Assembly (NCBI RefSeq): GCF_023856365.1
Contig: NC_064542.1
Span: forward strand, 19,196,863-19,260,862
Direction of reading: 5' to 3'
DNA from: Brienomyrus brachyistius
Lineage: Eukaryota; Chordata; Actinopteri; Osteoglossiformes; Mormyridae
Length of the DNA: 64,000 bases
The position numbers were made by a program, and so were the translations under genes. Shown here piece by piece: positions 35,601 through 50,500 of the stretch (positions are counted from its first letter, which is position 1; each line of letters begins with the position of its first letter). The notes beneath the pieces are model-generated. The model made no database searches. It had not been told where the DNA came from and was given only the letters and a program-made list of their open reading frames with translations.

Positions 35601-38600
35601 AGATCATCCGTCTGTGCTGCCAGCAGATCTCCCTGGACCACATCTTTGAGGGCTGTGTGCTATCCAGCAAACAAATCCTCAACGACAGCATCCATTGCTG
35701 TCTGGCCTGGAAAGACCACTACCTCTGTAATTCCAAAATCCATCACAAGTAAGCTTCTTTTGTCAGGAGGCAGGAGAACTCTGAATGTGATCTGTTTACT
35801 GTATATTACTGTCCAGTGCCCTCACCATCTCAAAATGAGACCTCTTTACTGTATATTACTGTCCAGTGCCCTCACCATCTATAAATGAGACCACCTTACT
35901 GTATATTACTATCCAGTGCCCTCACCATCTCTAAATGAGACCTCCTTACTGTATATTACTGTACAGTGCCCTCACCATCTCTAAATGATACCTCTGTACT
36001 GTATATTGAGGTACAGTGCCCTCACCATCTCTAAATGAGACCTCCTTACTGTATATTGAGGTACAGTGCCCTCACCGTCTATAAATGAGACCTCCTTACT
36101 GTATATTGAGGTACAGTGCCCTCACCATCTCTAAATGAGACCTCCTTACTGTATATTCAGGTACAGTGCCCTCACCATCTCTAAATGAGACCTCCTTACT
36201 GTATATTACTGTCCAGTGCCCTCACCATCTATAAATGAGACCACCTTACTGTATATTACTATCCAGTGCCCTCACATCTATAAATGAGACCACCTTACTG
36301 TATATTACTATCCAGTGCCCTCACCATCTCTAAATCAGACCTCTTTACTGTATATTGAGGCACAGTGCCCTCACCATCTCTAAATGAGACCTCCTTACTG
36401 TATATTACTGTACAGTGCTCTCACCATCTCTAAATGAGACCTCCTTACTGTATATTACTGTACAGTGCCCTCACCATCTCTAAATGATACCTCCTTACTG
36501 TATATTCAGGTACAGTGCCCTCACCATCTATAAATGAGAACTCCTTACTGTATATTGAGGCACAGTGCCCTCACCATCTCTAAATGAGACCTCCTTACTG
36601 TATATTCAGGTACAGTGCCCTCACCATCTATAAATGAGAACTCCTTACTGTATATTACTGTACAGTGCCCTCACCATCTATAAAGGAGAACTCCTTACTG
36701 TATATTATTGTCCAGTGCCCTGCTTCTTCCTCTTCCTCCACTTGTGTAAGTGATGTCCAGGTGCATTGTGCCATACGCAAGAATGGCAGTGGACTACAGC
36801 TGCTCATCACATGCACTGCACTTCAGCCCAGTTGGTTACCTCTGTTTACTAGCATGCATTGATCCAACCAACCCAATTATGGAGTGCTAAATTCATTCAA
36901 AGGCTGGGCAGAGGAACGCTTGCCCCACTGTCCCTACTTCCTGACTGCCACACACATGGCCATTGCAGATAACCCTGTCATGAAGCATGCGACACAAATG
37001 CATGCACACAGCGAAATTGTGCAACTCACACGATGCACACAAAAACCCTGCACTGGCCATAGGCACACTCCACACACAACTATGCACAATACGCCACACT
37101 CATCTTGGGGTATAATAGACAGCACTGACAGTGTTATTGATCACAGAGTCTGATATCTGAGCATCTGGCTACCTAATAACACGCTGACATAGTTTCATTT
37201 TGGAGATGTGTTTAAATATTTCACCAAGCTTCTCATTCACCCGAAAAACTTGTTATAAAGACTGTATGAGGGTGAGCAGAAAAAGTAACAGAAGTCTGCA
37301 ATATTTGTACTCTGGTTATGATTATGAAGCATCCATTCGTGCCTCCATATTTCAACCACTTATCCAGCACAGGGCACATGGCGGGGACACCCTGGGTGGG
37401 CTGATGAAGCAGATATATTATAACAGAAATGCATAACAACACTTGTTCAAATCAAATGTATGGAATCACAGGAGATGGATATTGTTTCTCTCCAGAATCT
37501 ACCAAGAGTAAAAGAAGTGCCTTGTTTGATGTCTGCATATGCTGAGCTCAGCTTACAGGGCTCCTGCAGCTAGCAACCATACTTCAGATGCACAAACCCG
37601 CTTGAGATTAGCAGACGCGCAGACACACCTAAGACGAGGACACACACAGACACGGCAGACACACCTGAGATGAGCAGACACAGCATATGCACAGACACAC
37701 CAGACACCTGATGCAAGCAAATGCAACACACCTGAGATGCACAGACACAGCACACACGCAGACACAGCAGACATACACCACACACCTGCCATACGACAGA
37801 CACACCTGAGATGAGCAGACACAGCAGATGCGCAGACACACCTGAGACGAGCGGACACAGCAGATGCGCAGACACACCTGAGACGAGCGGACACAGCAGA
37901 TGCGCAGACACACCTGAGACGAGCGGACACAGCAGATGCGCAGACACACCTGAGAGGAGCGGACACAGCAGATGCGCAGACACACCTGAGACGAGCGGAC
38001 ACAGCAGATGCGCAGACACACCTGAGACGAGCGGAAACAGCAGATGCGCAGACACACCTCAGACGAGCAGACACAGCATACATGCAGACACAACAGAAAC
38101 ACAGACACAGCAGACACACCTGATGTGTGCAAACACAGAAGATACACAGACAGCCCTGAAACAAGCAGAGACAATAGACGCACAGACATAGAAGAGACAC
38201 CTGAAATGTGCAGGCACAGCAGAAGTGCAGACACAGGAAACATATACCTGAAATGAGCAAATACAGCAGATACAAATGTGAGATGAGCAAACACAGCAGT
38301 TGTACCTGAGACAAGCAGACACAGATGTGCAGACACAGTAGATGCGCAGACAGTAGAATCACCTGAGATGCGCAGACACAGCAGATGCATCTGAGACAAA
38401 CTCTGCGATTCAAAGGGGGTGGGGGACTTTCGACCTCCACAGTCCTCTCTCCTGCCTGCCCTCCTGGTCGCCTCTCTCTCTTGTCTTTCTCTAGCCCCTC
38501 CAATTCATCTTACCGTGGCCCTTTCTTGCTCTCCATCAATCTCGCCCCTCCCCTCGCCCTCTGTCCCTGTGTCCCCCACCCTTCTCAGACACACACTTTA

Positions 38601-41600
38601 TCTCTTTCTCCATGCGTTGAGCCAGCTGTTATTTAATTACAAAATTAATAGCGTCGGATTTCACCATCAAAGCCTGAAAAGAGCAGAGTCACTCCTCTGG
38701 TCCAGACCATCAGGCTGATGAATGGCGCTTTATGTGAAACGTAAAAGGATCCGCTGGGGTTGCCACCGTAGCTCCAGCTGGCACAGGTGTACCAGTCCCA
38801 TAGAGTCAAGTCAGCATTTCACTGGTGACTGGGTTGCTTCTTACAGTTCTTGCTTTTGCTGCTTTATTTTCTTGCTTCGTGTTAATGTATGTTATTTGTA
38901 TCAACTGTAATGTTATAGAACAATTATAGTGTTATGAATGTGTCAGAAATGGTGGTTTAGGACTTAGCGATAAGGATCATTATATGTACCTTTATTTTGC
39001 TTGGTGCTTTCATCCAAAACAACGTACAATAAGGATCAGTGAGTAATCAGCCAGCGTTCCTGGAATAGCCGCAAATAAAGGCCTTGCTTATGAGCCCATT
39101 GGTAATATGATTACGTGCCAGCCATGTGATTTAAACTCAGAACATTCTGGACCAGAGCATAGATCCCTAACCTACTGAGCTCCCCATGCCCACTAATAGG
39201 GCAGCTCCCAGTTCAGCCGGTCATGTCATTACGATGATGATTTGTCTATAAGGCGTCTGTTTTCACTGTTTCGTGGACAGGTACTCCAGTAAAGGCTGGG
39301 TCTTAGATCAGACCAGCATCTTCGCCCAGGTCGATGCCTTTGTGCAGCGCTGCGAGGTCCTGCTGGAGGTGAGCGGTCTTCATGAGCTTAGGCCGCATTT
39401 TGAGAGCTGAGGCTTTCTGCGCTAATTTGTAGCAGAAATCCTTGTGTCTTTGAGCAGCCCTGCAGTCCATCACACAGCTGACGGTAGTTAGCAAACACAA
39501 TGCAGTGGCTTTGTTCATTGTCTTATTGCCTATTTTTAAAAGCCGCCATGCTCTTGTTTGGCATGCTCTGTCCCCCCCTCGCTCTCTGTGGCATCCTGGC
39601 CACACCCTCGCCACTCCACCAGGTCTGCAGCTGCCAGCAGCAGTTTGCCCGGCGCCAGGAGGGTGCCCAGCTCCCCGTGCCCTGCTTTGCGGGCCGCCAG
39701 GGATTCGAGCTGACGCGCAGACTGCTGGAGATTGAGGCGGCCTTCACCAGGAGCTTGCAGGCCCTTCGTGGCGCAGGGAAGGCCATCCTGGATGTCAAGA
39801 ACACATTTTGGCATGATGACCACAACCGGTTTGTGCCTCCCCCCCCCCCTCCACAGGCACCAGGGTACCAGTAATGATTTCACCTGATGGCCAGAGGAAT
39901 TATTACACTTTATAGGAAACACAATAGCAAAGCCGCTTAAACTTTAAATTTTACAATGCAAACATGATGGAGTTACCAAGGTACTGCTTTATAGCTATGC
40001 TTTGTGACTGTGAGGGTTCTGTCTGCCTGGGACCTTCAAGTCTCCCGGCTCAGCGCAGCCTCCAGGTCAGCCATCGACAGCTTTTGAAATGGGCGATTTA
40101 ACTCATTTAAATGAAGTAATGAAGACCCATAGGGAGCAGGACAGCTGATGTGGTTGGCTTCTCTGCTGGACAGATGCTGCCCACCTCACAGTGGCCCAGA
40201 GGGGGAGGGGCAGAGCAGGGGGCTGGCAGTGCCTTTTTGATCTCTGTGATGGATTGGAGTCATGGAGGGTGGTGCGCTGAGACAGCTGCGCTTTTGTCTG
40301 CATGTGTGTGGTGGTGCTCACAAAGAAAAACACAGTGATCAACACCCTACATTTGTTAGCTGCGTGTGTGTGTGTGTTTGCCATGCAGTGTGTGTGTGTG
40401 TTTGCCGTGCTGTGTGTGTGTGTGTGTGTGTTTGCCATGCAGTGTGTGTGTGTGTGTGTGTTTGCCATGCAGTGTGTGTGTGTGTGTGTGTGTGTTTGCC
40501 ATGCAGTGTGTGTGTGTGTGTGTGTGTGTCCCTGTCCCTAAGGAGAGCACTGTGCCTGCCCCACATTCCTGTCACCGTGTGTTTGGTTTAGCTATTCTGT
40601 TGCACATGCCTTCTTCCAGCATGTGGCCATACCCTCTGCACACCTGCCACCTGCCTCTCGTGTACCTGCCACTCTCCCTTCTTACACAGCTTCCGGGCAG
40701 CGGTGAAGGACCTCGAGGTGATGATGCAGGACCTGATCAACACAGGCTTCGAAACAGTCAGATCAGTAGAGGAAGGGGTCTGGCTGCTTGATGTGTTCCA
40801 GGACCTGGCTGACAGAGAGGTCTGTCCCGATACCACATGGCCCACCACCTGCACAGTCTGCAGTCACTAACATGAGGGTTAGGGTTGGGGTGGCCACTTG
40901 CATTTATTAAGGCATCTTTCGTCATTTATGTACAGCCCCAATTCCAAAAAAGCTGAGACGTTGCGTAAAATTTAAATAAAAACAGAATTCAATGATGTGC
41001 AAATTATATCAACCCACATTTAACTGAAAACAGAACAAAGACAACAAAGTAAATATTGAAACTGAAAAGTTTTATTGTTTTATAACAAATATATGCTCAA
41101 TTTGAATTTGATACCGGCAACACGTTTCACAAAAGGTGGTACAGCGGCAACAAAAGACTAGAAGAGTGTAATGCTAAAATAAGACACCTGGTTGATTATC
41201 TCACAACTAATTAGGTTAATTGGCAACAGGTCAGCAAGATGACTGGGGATAAAAAGAGCCTCCCAGAGAGGCAAAGTCTCTGTGCAGTGCAGATAGGGAG
41301 AGATTCACCACTAGGTGAAAGACTGCATTGGGCAAATTATGCAACTGTTCAAGCACAATGTTCCTCAGTGTAATATTACAAAGCATTTGGAAATTTCATC
41401 ATCTATGGTAAATAATATCATTAAAACATTCAGCGAATCCGAGGAAATCTCTATACACAAGGAACAAGGCCAAAAACTAATATTGGATGGCCGTGATTTT
41501 CAGGTCCTCAGGCAGCACTGCATTAAAAACAGACACGATTCTATAGTGAGAATCACTGCATGGGCTGAGGAACGCTTCCAAAAACCATTGTCTGAGCACA

Positions 41601-44600
41601 GTATGTCACAGCATCCCCAAATGCAGGATGAAACTCTACCATACAAAGACGAAACCATATCTGAACATGATCCAGAAACGCCATCGACTTTTCTGAGCCC
41701 AAACTCATTTGACGAATCAAAATTTCAGATTCTTTTTGGAAATCATGGGCACCACGTGCTCTGAGCTAAAAAGGAGAGGGACCATCCAGCTTCCAGAAAG
41801 TTCAAAATCCAGCATCCGTGATGGTATGGGGGTGCATTAGTGCCCATGGCTTGGGTAGCTTTCACATCTGGGAAGGCACCATTAATGCTAAACAATATAT
41901 ACAAGTTTGGGAACAACATATGCTGCCATTTTTCAGAGAAGGCCTTGAATATTTCAACAAGACAATGCCTAACTGCATTCTGCACGTATTACAACAGCAA
42001 GGCTCCATAGTAGAAGAGTCCGGCTGCTAGACTGGCCTGCCTGCAGTCCAGACCTGTCATCCACTGACAACATTTGGTGCATCATGAAACAAAGCATACG
42101 ACAAAGGGGAGCCTGAACTGCTGAACAGTTGAAATCCTATATCAGACAAGAATGGGACAACATTTCACTTTCAAAACTCCAGCAACTGGTCTCCCCAGCT
42201 CCCAAACATTTACAGAGTGTTGTTAAAAGAAGAGGTGATGTAACACAATGGTAAACCTGTCCCAACTTTTTTGAAACATGTTACTGGCATCAAATTCAAA
42301 ATGAGCATATATTTGTCATAAAACAGTAATTTTTTTTTTCAGTTTCAGCATTTGATATGTTGTGTTTGTTCTATTTTCAGTTAAAAATTGGCTTTTATGA
42401 TTTGCATTGTGTTTCTATTTACATTTTACACAGCGTCCCAGTTTTTTTGGAAATCGGATTGTACATGTAGGGTTCAGGTGGTCACTTACACTCTTTAGGA
42501 GTTATAGTTGATCCTGAAGCATCTCATCTTCTCCTGTGATCCATTTCTCAGTCTGAGTATCAAATTATAGCACATCCTGTCGTTGGGACATGCACTGCCT
42601 GAGTATATAATATAGCAGCCAGAACCTTCCCCACCTAGGCAATCAAGCGTACTATCGACAGGAAGACAGAAGATGTGTACAGCCTCTTCAGCAAGGAGCT
42701 GCACTTGGTGAATGAGGAGCTGAGCAACAGGGAGATGCAGAGAGCGGCCCACATGCCCCAGCATGCCGGCCGGGCATACTTGGCACGCTGCCTGCGGCGA
42801 CGCATCGGGAGGCCAGCGGAGGTAGGCGACCTGTACAACATCATCACAGGGAGCTTTGACATAAATTTAAAGGAAGATATAGCTAGGAACCCTGCGATGG
42901 GCTGGCCCCCCATCCTGGGTTGTTCTCTGCCTCGTGCCCATTGCTTCCGGGATAGGCTCCGGATCCCCCGCAACCCAATAGGATAAGCGGTTTGGAAAAT
43001 GCATGGATGGATGGATATAGCAAGGATATCTGTGTTTAACATTTTGTCATATTATAGAAAATATAGAAGAAATTATTTCATGGAAATATAAACCGAAACA
43101 TAATACAAATGGATACTAGAAGTAAAGATTATTAATGTATGAGATGAACACATAAATGGGCATGTCTCATTGAGAATGGCAGCTGTGATAGACAACACAG
43201 AGCAAATATGGAGCCAGCCTGGATGGAAGACGTTTCCTCCTTTTATTTCTTCCGTTTGAGTATTTTCATTGGCTTGCGGCATGAAGATAAACACTTCAAC
43301 ATCTCTAACAAACATACATATTAAATGAATATTGCATTTGATCACAAAGTCTAGCAAGACGACAGAGACCACACTGTTACCCGCAGTATCCTCTAGCTGT
43401 GATGTTGTTCCTTTCTTTGATTGACAGTTTATTAGTCTTGATTTCTGAAACCATCCAAGTGCTACGTCTGGCAGCTGCCATTTTCGCTAATTAGCTACGA
43501 TAAGATAATTAAAGGGCTTTGTTTACCAAAACAGAAGCTTCATACGGCTGGCGTCAGCTTGCCACAGCAGTGCTGATAATCTGGCGAATATGTTTGACCG
43601 ACGGTGTTGTGACGCCTCGGAACACCTCCCACAATGCCTCAGTAGAGAAGGCTCCGTGGGCTGTCCTTGGCCATGGCAGCCCAAAAGCGACTCCGACAGG
43701 GGTTTGGATGCCTCAGAGCCTGTCAGGACCAGAGGGCTGCGCTGAGGAATGAGGATTACTGCAGGATTTAGCTTACAGTATTATAGAAGGGTTCATGTGA
43801 AAACCTGGGTTTACTCATGAAGTATCTTGATCATGACTCATTTCTGCAGGAAGATGTTAAGACGGACTAAGTCTGTAATTTTTTGCTGATAACAATTAGG
43901 TGTTAGCTTGCCATATGCTGCATTCTGCTCAAGTTTCCAGGTCCCTCTGTGTATGTGTAATTCCCAGTAAGACAGATTTTTTTTCCCTCCTACGTATATC
44001 TATAAATACTGCAGCAAAAATGGGTCTGCAGTTTCCCACAAATATGTGTTAGAATGGTTTTGGATTTGCTAAGCTAATTGCTACGGGGAAAGTCACTAAG
44101 CAGACGCTCTGCCAAAGCTGACTAATGACTCTTTGTACAGTGTTGGTGGACATGTTATCTGGTTTGTTTCAGTCTAATTACCACAGACAGAAACTTAACG
44201 CCAATTAAGAGAATTATGGTAAGTTAAAATGTCGTCTCACGCTATGCTAGGAATCGCTAATAACGCAACAGAGAGGGATGTTTTTAAATGCCGCCCCAAA
44301 TCCACTTCCTTTAAAAGCACACGCATCTCACAGAGCCTGTGATAGTTGATCATGGCGTTTCTCCTCTTCCCCATCAACTCCGCCTTTGATCGTTTTTGAA
44401 TATAAGACTGTTTGCCGTCATCCTTACGGCAGCTGGAAAGATCTCTCCAGGGACTCCAAGCCAAAGAAAATACTACAGCATGTGTCTGAGTACAGCAAAA
44501 CATGAGTAGTAGAACAACTTCTATTTACCAAAGCACTTCCCATATATGGTAGGCAGACTTCCTTGGAATCCCATTGCGTGGTGCTTTTGAGTCCCGGCCC

Positions 44601-47452
44601 AAGGCCAAGCACCTCCGACAAGAACCAGTACAGAACCTGCCTGTCTGCCTCCCCTCCTCTCTGTGTGCCACTGCAGGCATTGCAGAGTGCCCATTTCATG
44701 CCCCAGACTGACAGCAGGAAGAAAGTCAACCTGGAATATGCACAGCTGGTGCAGACACTGGACGAGATGGTGCGCAAGATCTTCAGCGAGTGGAGCCAGA
44801 GCCTGAACAGGAAGAACCTGAAGAGACTGGACCAGCCACTCATGGTCCGCTGCAAGGAGATGGCTGGAATGATGGACATCAACTTTGACAAGTCCGTAAT
44901 CCCCGCCACGTACCGACACACACAAACACATAATCCGCACCATACGCACTGTAGGCTGCACACTGCCTTTTAAACACATTTTAACGTCAATTTGAAGCTG
45001 GTGCACACAGCCTGTCGGGGGTCGATGCATCCTGCAGCCACCGCGAGTGACTCTTCTGTGTCCCAGGGACCTACTGGAGATGTTCAGTGAGATCCACTAC
45101 TGGGAGTGGCTACAGTTTGAGGCCCCCCACTATGTGCTGGATGTGTACCAGCACAGGGAAGAGCTGCGCACGCTGCGAGAGAGCGTCCGGCTGGTGGTAC
45201 GCGAGTACAACAGGTGGGCAACCGTGCCACATTCGCACACGTTAAGGCTCATCCTGCCACCTGCCATGTGACATGCTCAGGGAGGCTGGCTGGCTTTCCA
45301 TCGGCAGGATCATCAGCAAGCTCTCCGAGGATGAGCTGGCTCTGTTCCGGGAGCGCATCCGTATCCTGGATAGGAAGTTTCAGCCCGGTCTCTCTACGCT
45401 CATGTGGTCATCCAAAGGGGCATCCGGCTTTTTCATCAGTGACTGCTGCCTGTACACCAGCAAGGTGAGAGCAGCTAGACACTGGGTATACTGGGTAAAC
45501 TGTAAGTCACCTCGGCTTACTTTGTAAGGACGCTTTGTGGGGTCAGCAGGGCTGCGGCTGCTTTAATTAAGTGTAAGTAATTATACAATAATTACGAACC
45601 ATCAAGAAAAGTAATCTGCTCTACATTATTTGGTATAATCTCCAGTGACTTACAGTCACAGTTTTATTTAGTCATGTGACCTGCAGGTATACCTTAGGTT
45701 TATCCATGAGGATTGTGGGAAATATACTATTGTACAAGTGTTAATACATTTCCATACACCGACATGTAGTGATATGTTTCACAGAACATTCATTTGCTGT
45801 ATCATCCAGAATCTCTGCCTATCACAAAGGATTTCCTAAAGAAGTTCACATGAAGTCAGTACAATAAAAAGGAGATGGTCTCTTTGTGAAATGGAACAAA
45901 AAGGTATAAGAAAACTGTGTTCTTTTGAATATTTTGAAAATTTTAAACAAAATAGCAAGATTGAGCAGATGCCGGGAAGGCATACTAACAGGCATTCCCG
46001 AAAAATATACAGTCACAGGAAAAAGTACTCCTGAGGTAAAAAATGAATACGAATAAAAAAAAACCTTAAAGCTGGAGCCAAGGATATAAGTAACATGTGG
46101 ACACAGCTTGAGAATGACAGTTCAAGGTTCACAGCGTGCGCTAACATTTGTTTCCAGGTATTGCAACCGCTTCCTCCTGGGTATATAAATCAAGTTTGTT
46201 TCTAGTCAGTGTCCAGATCAATCAAGTCAAACCCAGGAGCTCGTAGTCTTTCACTTGTCGGAAAATCTTTACGGGATCTAAAGTGCTTCAAAGAGACCAG
46301 CCTGCCTCCGCAATCTCCAAGGCCCATTTGATGAAGCAGGGCCTCACGCAGAGAAATTATGAAGATGGAGATAATGGGGCTCAGCTGGGAAATGGTGGGG
46401 GGGGGGGGGGGGGCGGCAGCTCAGCAGGTCCGGGACAGATACGGTCAGGCCGGGCGCCACGTGTCATCTCTGAGTGCAGGCTGCCCCATTCTCATGGAGC
46501 GGCCTTGTTTACAAGATGCACTCACTGTGAGAAATGCAGCCTCGGATTACCCGAGACCGAGAGGAGAATAAACACGAGGCTCCTAGCTGCGGAGATTTGA
46601 AAAAGAGTCCTCCATTTCCTCTCTCTGTATCTCTCTGTGTTTACCCCCCCCCCCCCCCCACCTCCCCGTGTTTGGTACTCTCCCCATCCTCCCCCACACA
46701 CCCTTGGCCCCCACACGCATCCTCTCATACCCTCCCCCAGGTGCAGCTCATCATGGACGAGTATAGCGCGGCGACCCAGAGCATAGCGCGTGCCTGTCAG
46801 AGGATGCGGGAGCTGCTGCTGGTGTGTCTGGACGGGAGGACGGTGTATGGGGAGCTTGATTTCTCAGCCCAGCAGCACGGCCACCAGCAGGCCCAGCTGC
46901 AGAGGCTCTGCAGCACTCACGACAGCGTCGTGTCCATCTTGGGCTGCTTGCATAAGACCTTCTGCAATGATGGACCTGAGGTCTGTGTGTGTCAGTGTGT
47001 GTGGGTTACCTGTATATCACACTGTGGGGACCAAATGTTCCCAAAATGTGATTACACACCTGTTATTCATTTTTTTAGAAATTAGTGTCTGTCTGTCTGT
47101 CTGTTTTTGTAATTATTATATTGTGAGGACCAGATTTCCACACAATGTTATAAAACCTGTAATTCAATCCTTTGTGGGGACACTTTTTCGGTCCCCGTAA
47201 GCATGAACTTAATTTTATAAAAATCTGTGAATCCGATCGAAAAACTAAAAAAATCTTGCATTTTGTTTTGCTACTCATGTTTACGGTTAGTGTTGGGTAG
47301 GGGTTAAGGTTGTCATTGTTGAGATTCAGGTTATGCCCATAGAAATGAATGGACGGTCCCCATAAAGACTGTGGATTGTGCAAGTGTATATGTGATAGAG
47401 ATAGAGAGATATAGAGATATAGAGAGATATAGAGATATAGAGATATAGAGAG

Positions 47453-47520
<68 letters not shown>

Positions 47521-50500
47521 TCGTATCTATATTTTTGCTTGTATGTGTATGCATGTCATGTTGCAGTGACTCCATGCCTAGTGTGTGTCACATTCTCTAA
47601 GTGCAGTTTGAATGTTCTCCCCATGTTATGCAAGTCTCCTTCAGGTTTCCTCCCACAGGCCAAAGACATTAGGTGGTGTAGGAGAATTGGCATCTCTAAA
47701 ATGTCCATGGTGTGCATGCGCTCCCGAGATATTGCCACCCTGTCCAGAACATTTCTCCGCCTTGTGCCCTGTGCTGCTTGGGGTTGGCCCCTGGCCCACA
47801 ACCCTGCACTGCATGAGCAGTTGGACGCTGGGCTGACAGATAAATGATTGTGGCTATGGGTGTATTTTGGGGCCAGTTATAGGGTGATATAAAATCAGAA
47901 CAGAAGCTGCTAAAGACACAGGGTTATAGAAACTCATTTATTACAAAAGTAGAACATTAACTCAAGACTGTAGCACTTTAAAAATAACGCTCTCAAGCAG
48001 ACCGGACAGTGAAGAGAAAGGGAGAGGAACTAAGGTCAGATATCAAAAGGAGTAAAAGCGGCAGTTCCGATCTCAGCCTCTCCTTCCTCTTTCGCTCCGC
48101 CTAGCTGGCTCTTTATCTCTCTCCAAGTCCACTTAGTGTGAGCCAGCTGGGTGGCATCAAAGTCCTGCTTCTGGAGGCCCTTTACTCACTGGGTGCAACA
48201 GCATGGAGGAGATCTGCCCACATTATGGAGGAGGGTTAAGAACAAGGTTGCCATCTTTGGTCAGCTGGCTGGAGTGAGATTTTCAATTTTAGTCTGCAAA
48301 TGCATTTATATGTGCGCAACAGTTTTATTACCTTGTAAACAGTCCGTAGGGTTTTCAAACTGCTCTAATGCTTTTGATGTAGCTAATTTTAGATTTATCA
48401 TGGAATAATATAGATTTGCTGTAAGAGTTCTTGCATGAGCACGAGAGTCTGAAAGCACGAGTGTCACACCAGATGCATGAGAGCTGGCAACCCCGTACGA
48501 GTGTACGTAAGTCTGACGTTTGCAAGCGTGTGCGCACTCCCCAGGTCCAGCAGCACTGGGTCTCCTACACAGAGAAGATGGACCTCATGGTGGAGAACGC
48601 GCTACGCTTCAATGTCAAAAAGTCCCTGCAGGAGCTCTCCAAGGCCATCAATGGTGACAGCAAGATGATGCCCAGCCCCCTGTTCAAGGTGCAAGTGGTG
48701 CTGCTGCAGGAGTCGGCCGGCTCCCTCCCGCAGGTGCCACCCAAGCAGCAGACACGTCACGCGTGCATTCCTGTACATTCACACGAGGCCTTGGGTTTGG
48801 TGAACACCAGCGAAGCTGCATAAAGCGGCCGGAAAACACACCGTTTTGCAGAAAACACGGGTTTGCAGAAAACACACAGATAATAAGGAAAGAAAATGGA
48901 ACGGAACTGTTTGTTCTTGTCCCACTTACATGTTCCTTCTTACCCCTTAATTTGATTGATGTGTTTATTGTGAGCAGAGGTTTGAGGATTATAAAACTGA
49001 TATAAATTCTTTGCCATTTGTGTACTTTAGGGAGACATGGTGCATCTAGTTTTCTCTTGTTTATGAAATCGAGTGCTGCGCTGGATGAAGGTCGCTGCCT
49101 TTTTTCCTGTCAAAAGCACTGCATATTCACTGCTTATTAGGCAGAGACATTTCAGACTGCTTTTCATTTGAAAGGATCTGTAAGTTGATGTGTCGTGTGC
49201 GTGCAGACCCGCTGGATAGTTTTGTATGTGCATGTTGTCGCCGTGCAGGTAGAGTTCTCTCCCACACTGCAGAAGCTGGCCCACATAGTGACCAGCGTCA
49301 GCAGTCAGCTCATCAGCGCAGTTTCTGTGTTCAAGCGCCTGCCTGACCTGCTAACTCACCAGCGCTCTCAAAAGGAGCCAGTCCACATCCTCATTGGTCT
49401 GTCTGTTCCTCTGCTCCACTTCTACACCCTCGTCTCTCTCTTTCTATCACTGCTCCTCCTTCACCTTCATTGGTTTCCCTATAACTGTTCTGCAGGCCTA
49501 TACCCTCATTGGTCTATCTGTTCCAGTGCTCCTTTTTCATACTCGTTTGCTGATTCCCATGCTCCTCCTACATCCTCATCACTCTATCCATTCATCTGCT
49601 CCTCCTCCATCCTCTTCAGTCTATCCATTCATCTGCTCCTCCTCCATCCTCTTCAGTCTATCCATTCATCTGCTCCTACTCCATCCTCTTCAGTCTATCC
49701 ATTCATCTGCTCCTCCTCCATCCTCTTTAGTCTATCCATTCATCTGCTCCTCCTACATCCTCTTCAGACTACCCATTCCTGTGCTCCTCCTCCTACATCT
49801 TTATCGGTCTTTCTGTGTCTCTACTCCAGCTATACCTCCCTTAGTTTGACTGTGCTTCTCCATACATCTCTCCTACCTTCTTATTTTGCCACTGTTGTCC
49901 TACATCTCCTCACACCTGATCCTCCTGTTGTCCTTCCTGCATTTTGCTCGGTTTTTGTCATCCTACTCAGCACATGTGGGCAAACCCGTCTCATGGTTTC
50001 TGTATTCCTGCAGGTTTTGTCAGTCAAACACTAAAAATACAACCAACATCCAGTCTGCCATCTTTTTATTGAGTAGGTTGCAGACACCTGAGGATGTGCT
50101 GGAGAAAGGTGACGAGTTTTTGTTCTCTTCTCTGTCCCGTCTGTGACCTCAGAACAAGATGAGGAAATCTGTAAGATTCAGTCCTCCATTGCGGCGGGTT
50201 TAGCTGCCAGCACTGCACATCTGCACACCTACCTGAAGACCTGGGATAAGTACCGAGAGATCTGGGAGATCAACAAGGACCACTTCATCCGCCGCTATCA
50301 GCGCCTCAATCCCCCCGTGTCATCTTTTGACGCCGACATTGCCCGGTGACTAGCCGACAGGGGATTCAACACTCGAATCGAACCCATAATACACCTCGCC
50401 TGTGGCTTGCGTGCAGTAGTTGTGGGTCCAATCCTGGTTCTTAGAAGTTGCAATTGAGTGAGAGGCAGACAATTCGGATGCCGTTGAGGGGATGAGATGC

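Noticed and set aside
35785..36722. Regular repeats resembling a CRISPR array
   Set aside because: Units are contiguous with no unique spacers, in a vertebrate intron. It is a minisatellite.
37553..38503. 316-codon minus-strand open frame, Cys-rich repeats
   Set aside because: Produced by a 36-bp tandem repeat whose length is a multiple of three. No start context, splice partner or known domain.
41315..41764. 149-codon frame as a host gene
   Set aside because: It is the decayed N-terminal part of a Tc1-like transposase between matching inverted repeats.
44892..44898. Alternative exon 14 donor at GTAATC
   Set aside because: It would shift the frame against exon 15. The GT at 44892 gives the conserved FDK-DLL joint.
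47395..47517. GA-rich stretch as a regulatory element
   Set aside because: It is a plain microsatellite at the end of a dispersed repeat. Nothing supports regulation.
49195..50034. 279-codon open frame with hydrophobic Ser/Leu repeats
   Set aside because: Begins in and reads past dnah2 exon 19, then cycles through three frames of a 37-bp array.
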